A stretch of DNA of 7,141 nucleotides, taken from positions 1 to 7,141 of the forward strand of contig CAYGRM010000349.1 of NCBI GenBank assembly GCA_964352225.1. The letters run 5' to 3'. The first letter of the stretch is position 1. Each line of letters opens with the position of its first letter. Made by a program: the position numbers and the translations under genes. This stretch comes from CAJQQY01 sp964352225. Its GTDB lineage: Bacteria > Bacteroidota > Bacteroidia > Chitinophagales > Saprospiraceae. Below, one piece after another: positions 6,339-7,141 of this stretch. The notes beneath the pieces are model-generated. The model was not told where the DNA came from, did no database searches, and saw nothing but the letters and a program-made list of their open reading frames with translations.

Positions 6339-6923
6339 CTAATGCAACGCTGCCCGAATTTCTAAACTATTTATAATCTCCCCTTCTTTCTCTATCCACC
6401 AAGCCAAGCGATCATACACCGTTTTTTCATCAAAATAATTCAAGGCCATTTTCACAAACACATGCCCATGCTTCGCTTCTGACGCCCAAAGAATTTTATA
6501 AAATCGGTGCATCTCTTGATCTTTTTGAGCTTCCGAAACTAATCGAAAACGCTCCGCCCCCCGAGTCTCTACCACAGAGGCAATCAATAGGCGATCTAAA
6601 AATCTTTCCTCTCGTCCGGAGTGACATAACTTTAATAATTTTTTCAAATAAGGATCTTCACCAATTGAATGTTGCAATGGGATTCCATTTTTTTGCATTA
6701 ATTCATATACTTGTTGAAAATGCTCCAGCTCCTCGATTCCAATCTCAATTAATTCTGGAATGATCTCTTTTCGATCAGGATATTTCGCTACAAAACTCAT
6801 CGCCATCGCCGATGCTTTTCGTTCACAATCAATATGATCTTGAAGGAAAGCAGGAAAATCTGCGATCACCGCATCTACCCATTCCTGCTTACTTGGTACC
6901 GCTATATCTAAATTTAATTTCAT
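6339..6923 (-). CDS. miaE: tRNA-(ms2io6A)-hydroxylase, MiaE family
   Basis: A 194-residue cytoplasmic, nonheme diiron monooxygenase of the MiaE family (PF06175). The family hydroxylates 2-methylthio-N6-isopentenyl-adenosine at position 37 of tRNAs reading UNN codons, giving ms2io6A. The fold is a ferritin-like four-helix bundle, and all expected iron ligands can be placed: Glu34 (DHIDCERKA), Glu65 and His68 (EELEH), Glu119 (VVETRGAERF), and Glu149 and His152 (ASEAKHGH), which gives the two ExxH motifs of the class. The length matches the compact bacterial family. Its substrate depends on MiaA and MiaB, neither of which is in the window. The ATG at 6923 is chosen because the MiaE-like N-terminus begins there and because a promoter-like -7 element lies 49 bases upstream. 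The gene ends at an inverted repeat and is not obviously co-transcribed with the cryptochrome gene. Confidence 0.9.
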   Translation of the reverse strand: MKLNLDIAVPSKQEWVDAVIADFPAFLQDHIDCERKASAMAMSFVAKYPDRKEIIPELIEIGIEELEHFQQVYELMQKNGIPLQHSIGEDPYLKKLLKLCHSGREERFLDRLLIASVVETRGAERFRLVSEAQKDQEMHRFYKILWASEAKHGHVFVKMALNYFDEKTVYDRLAWWIEKEGEIINSLEIRAALH

Positions 6924-6971
6924 CGTATTTTATCTTTGAATTGGTTCAATTTTAAACTTTTAATTTCACCA

Positions 6972-6979
6972 CAAATGTA
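6972..6979 (-). promoter_or_regulatory. Putative -7 element of the miaE promoter
   Basis: The minus strand reads TACATTTG here, an exact match to TAnnTTTG, 49 bases upstream of the miaE ATG. A TTTG that could serve as -33 (6997-6994) is only 14 bases away, shorter than the usual 17-21, so the -33 assignment is weak. Confidence 0.4.
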
Positions 6980-7053
6980 AGAATTGAAAAGATCAAAAAA
7001 TATTAGTTTCACTACAAATTGGATTTTAATTTTAGAATCAAAACATTCTTACA
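6976..7053. repeat. 9-bp inverted repeat in the region upstream of miaE
   Basis: TGTAAGAAT (6976-6984) and ATTCTTACA (7045-7053) are exact complements 60 bases apart. Each arm overlaps a -7-like motif pointing outward: TACATTTG for miaE on the minus strand and TACAATTG (7050-7057) on the + strand. A separate 13-bp imperfect direct repeat, TTTCACyACAAAT, occurs at 6964-6976 and 7007-7019. Confidence 0.4.
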
Positions 7054-7057
7054 ATTG
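7050..7057 (+). promoter_or_regulatory. Weak -7-like element facing the right edge
   Basis: TACAATTG matches seven of eight positions of TAnnTTTG and sits 53 bases before a possible ATG at 7111. No convincing -33 element is placed at the right distance. It would support a divergent gene leaving the window to the right. Confidence 0.2.
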
Positions 7058-7110
7058 TTTTTTATTAATTTGCTTTTTTTTCAAATCTTTAGAGACTGTT
7101 TTGAATTATT

Positions 7111-7141
7111 ATGCCACCAAATCCAGTCGGTTTGGCTTGCC
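7111..7141 (+). CDS. Possible start of a gene cut by the window edge
   Basis: The last 31 bases are GC-richer than the AT-rich stretch before them, which suggests coding sequence. On the + strand an ATG at 7111 opens ten codons (MPPNPVGLAC), too few to recognise. The opposite reading is also open: a minus-strand gene ending ...KPNRLDLVA with a TAA at 7111-7109. Third codon positions are more AT-rich in the + reading, and a -7-like motif lies upstream, so + is slightly favoured. Product unknown. Confidence 0.25.
   Translation, partial: MPPNPVGLAC

Noticed and set aside
1..7141. A defence island, CRISPR array, insertion sequence or biosynthetic cluster
   Set aside because: No transposase, cas-like, toxin-antitoxin or tandem repeat-spacer structure is present; the genes are single, unrelated, mostly housekeeping functions.

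Overview
The window looks like ordinary chromosomal DNA from an AT-rich member of the Bacteroidota, most likely a Cytophagales-type marine or aquatic bacterium. The grounds are protein style (a signal peptide ending in ...NA|QD before a subtilase, Lys/Asn/Ile-rich proteins), A-rich leaders with no Shine-Dalgarno sequence, and promoter-like motifs of the Bacteroidota type (-7 TAnnTTTG). The lineage is inferred from these features, not from any database comparison.

Layout, left to right: (1) bases 1-108, a leader with a perfect 17-bp palindrome lying between promoter-like -33 and -7 elements; (2) 109-1773 (+), a secreted S8 subtilisin-like protease with a very large Asp-to-His insert; (3) a convergent hairpin terminator built from 7-nt-periodic CAGT units; (4) 1832-2953 (-), a membrane-anchored HtrA/Deg protease with one PDZ domain; (5) a 128-bp divergent promoter region; (6) 3082-4494 (+), a multi-spanning DUF389-family membrane protein; (7) a second convergent intergenic region with a 35-bp near-perfect inverted repeat; (8) 4597-6033 (-), a DASH-type cryptochrome/photolyase; (9) a 305-bp gap; (10) 6339-6923 (-), a MiaE-type diiron tRNA hydroxylase; (11) a final AT-rich region with two promoter-like motifs in mirrored orientation, and an ambiguous gene edge at the right end.

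The genes do not form an operon or an evident pathway. Two are envelope proteases (quality control and proteolysis), one is an integral membrane protein of unknown function, one is a flavoprotein for blue light or DNA repair, and one is a tRNA-modifying enzyme. Gene pairs are convergent (1-2, 3-4), divergent (2-3), or same-strand with a long gap (5 then 4), so each is probably transcribed on its own. No mobile element, CRISPR array, RNA gene or defence cassette was seen, and there is no strong candidate for a new system. The points worth a second look are regulatory and structural: the operator-like palindrome, the repeat-derived 3' hairpins, the plant-Deg1-like protease, and the uncharacterised DUF389 protein.
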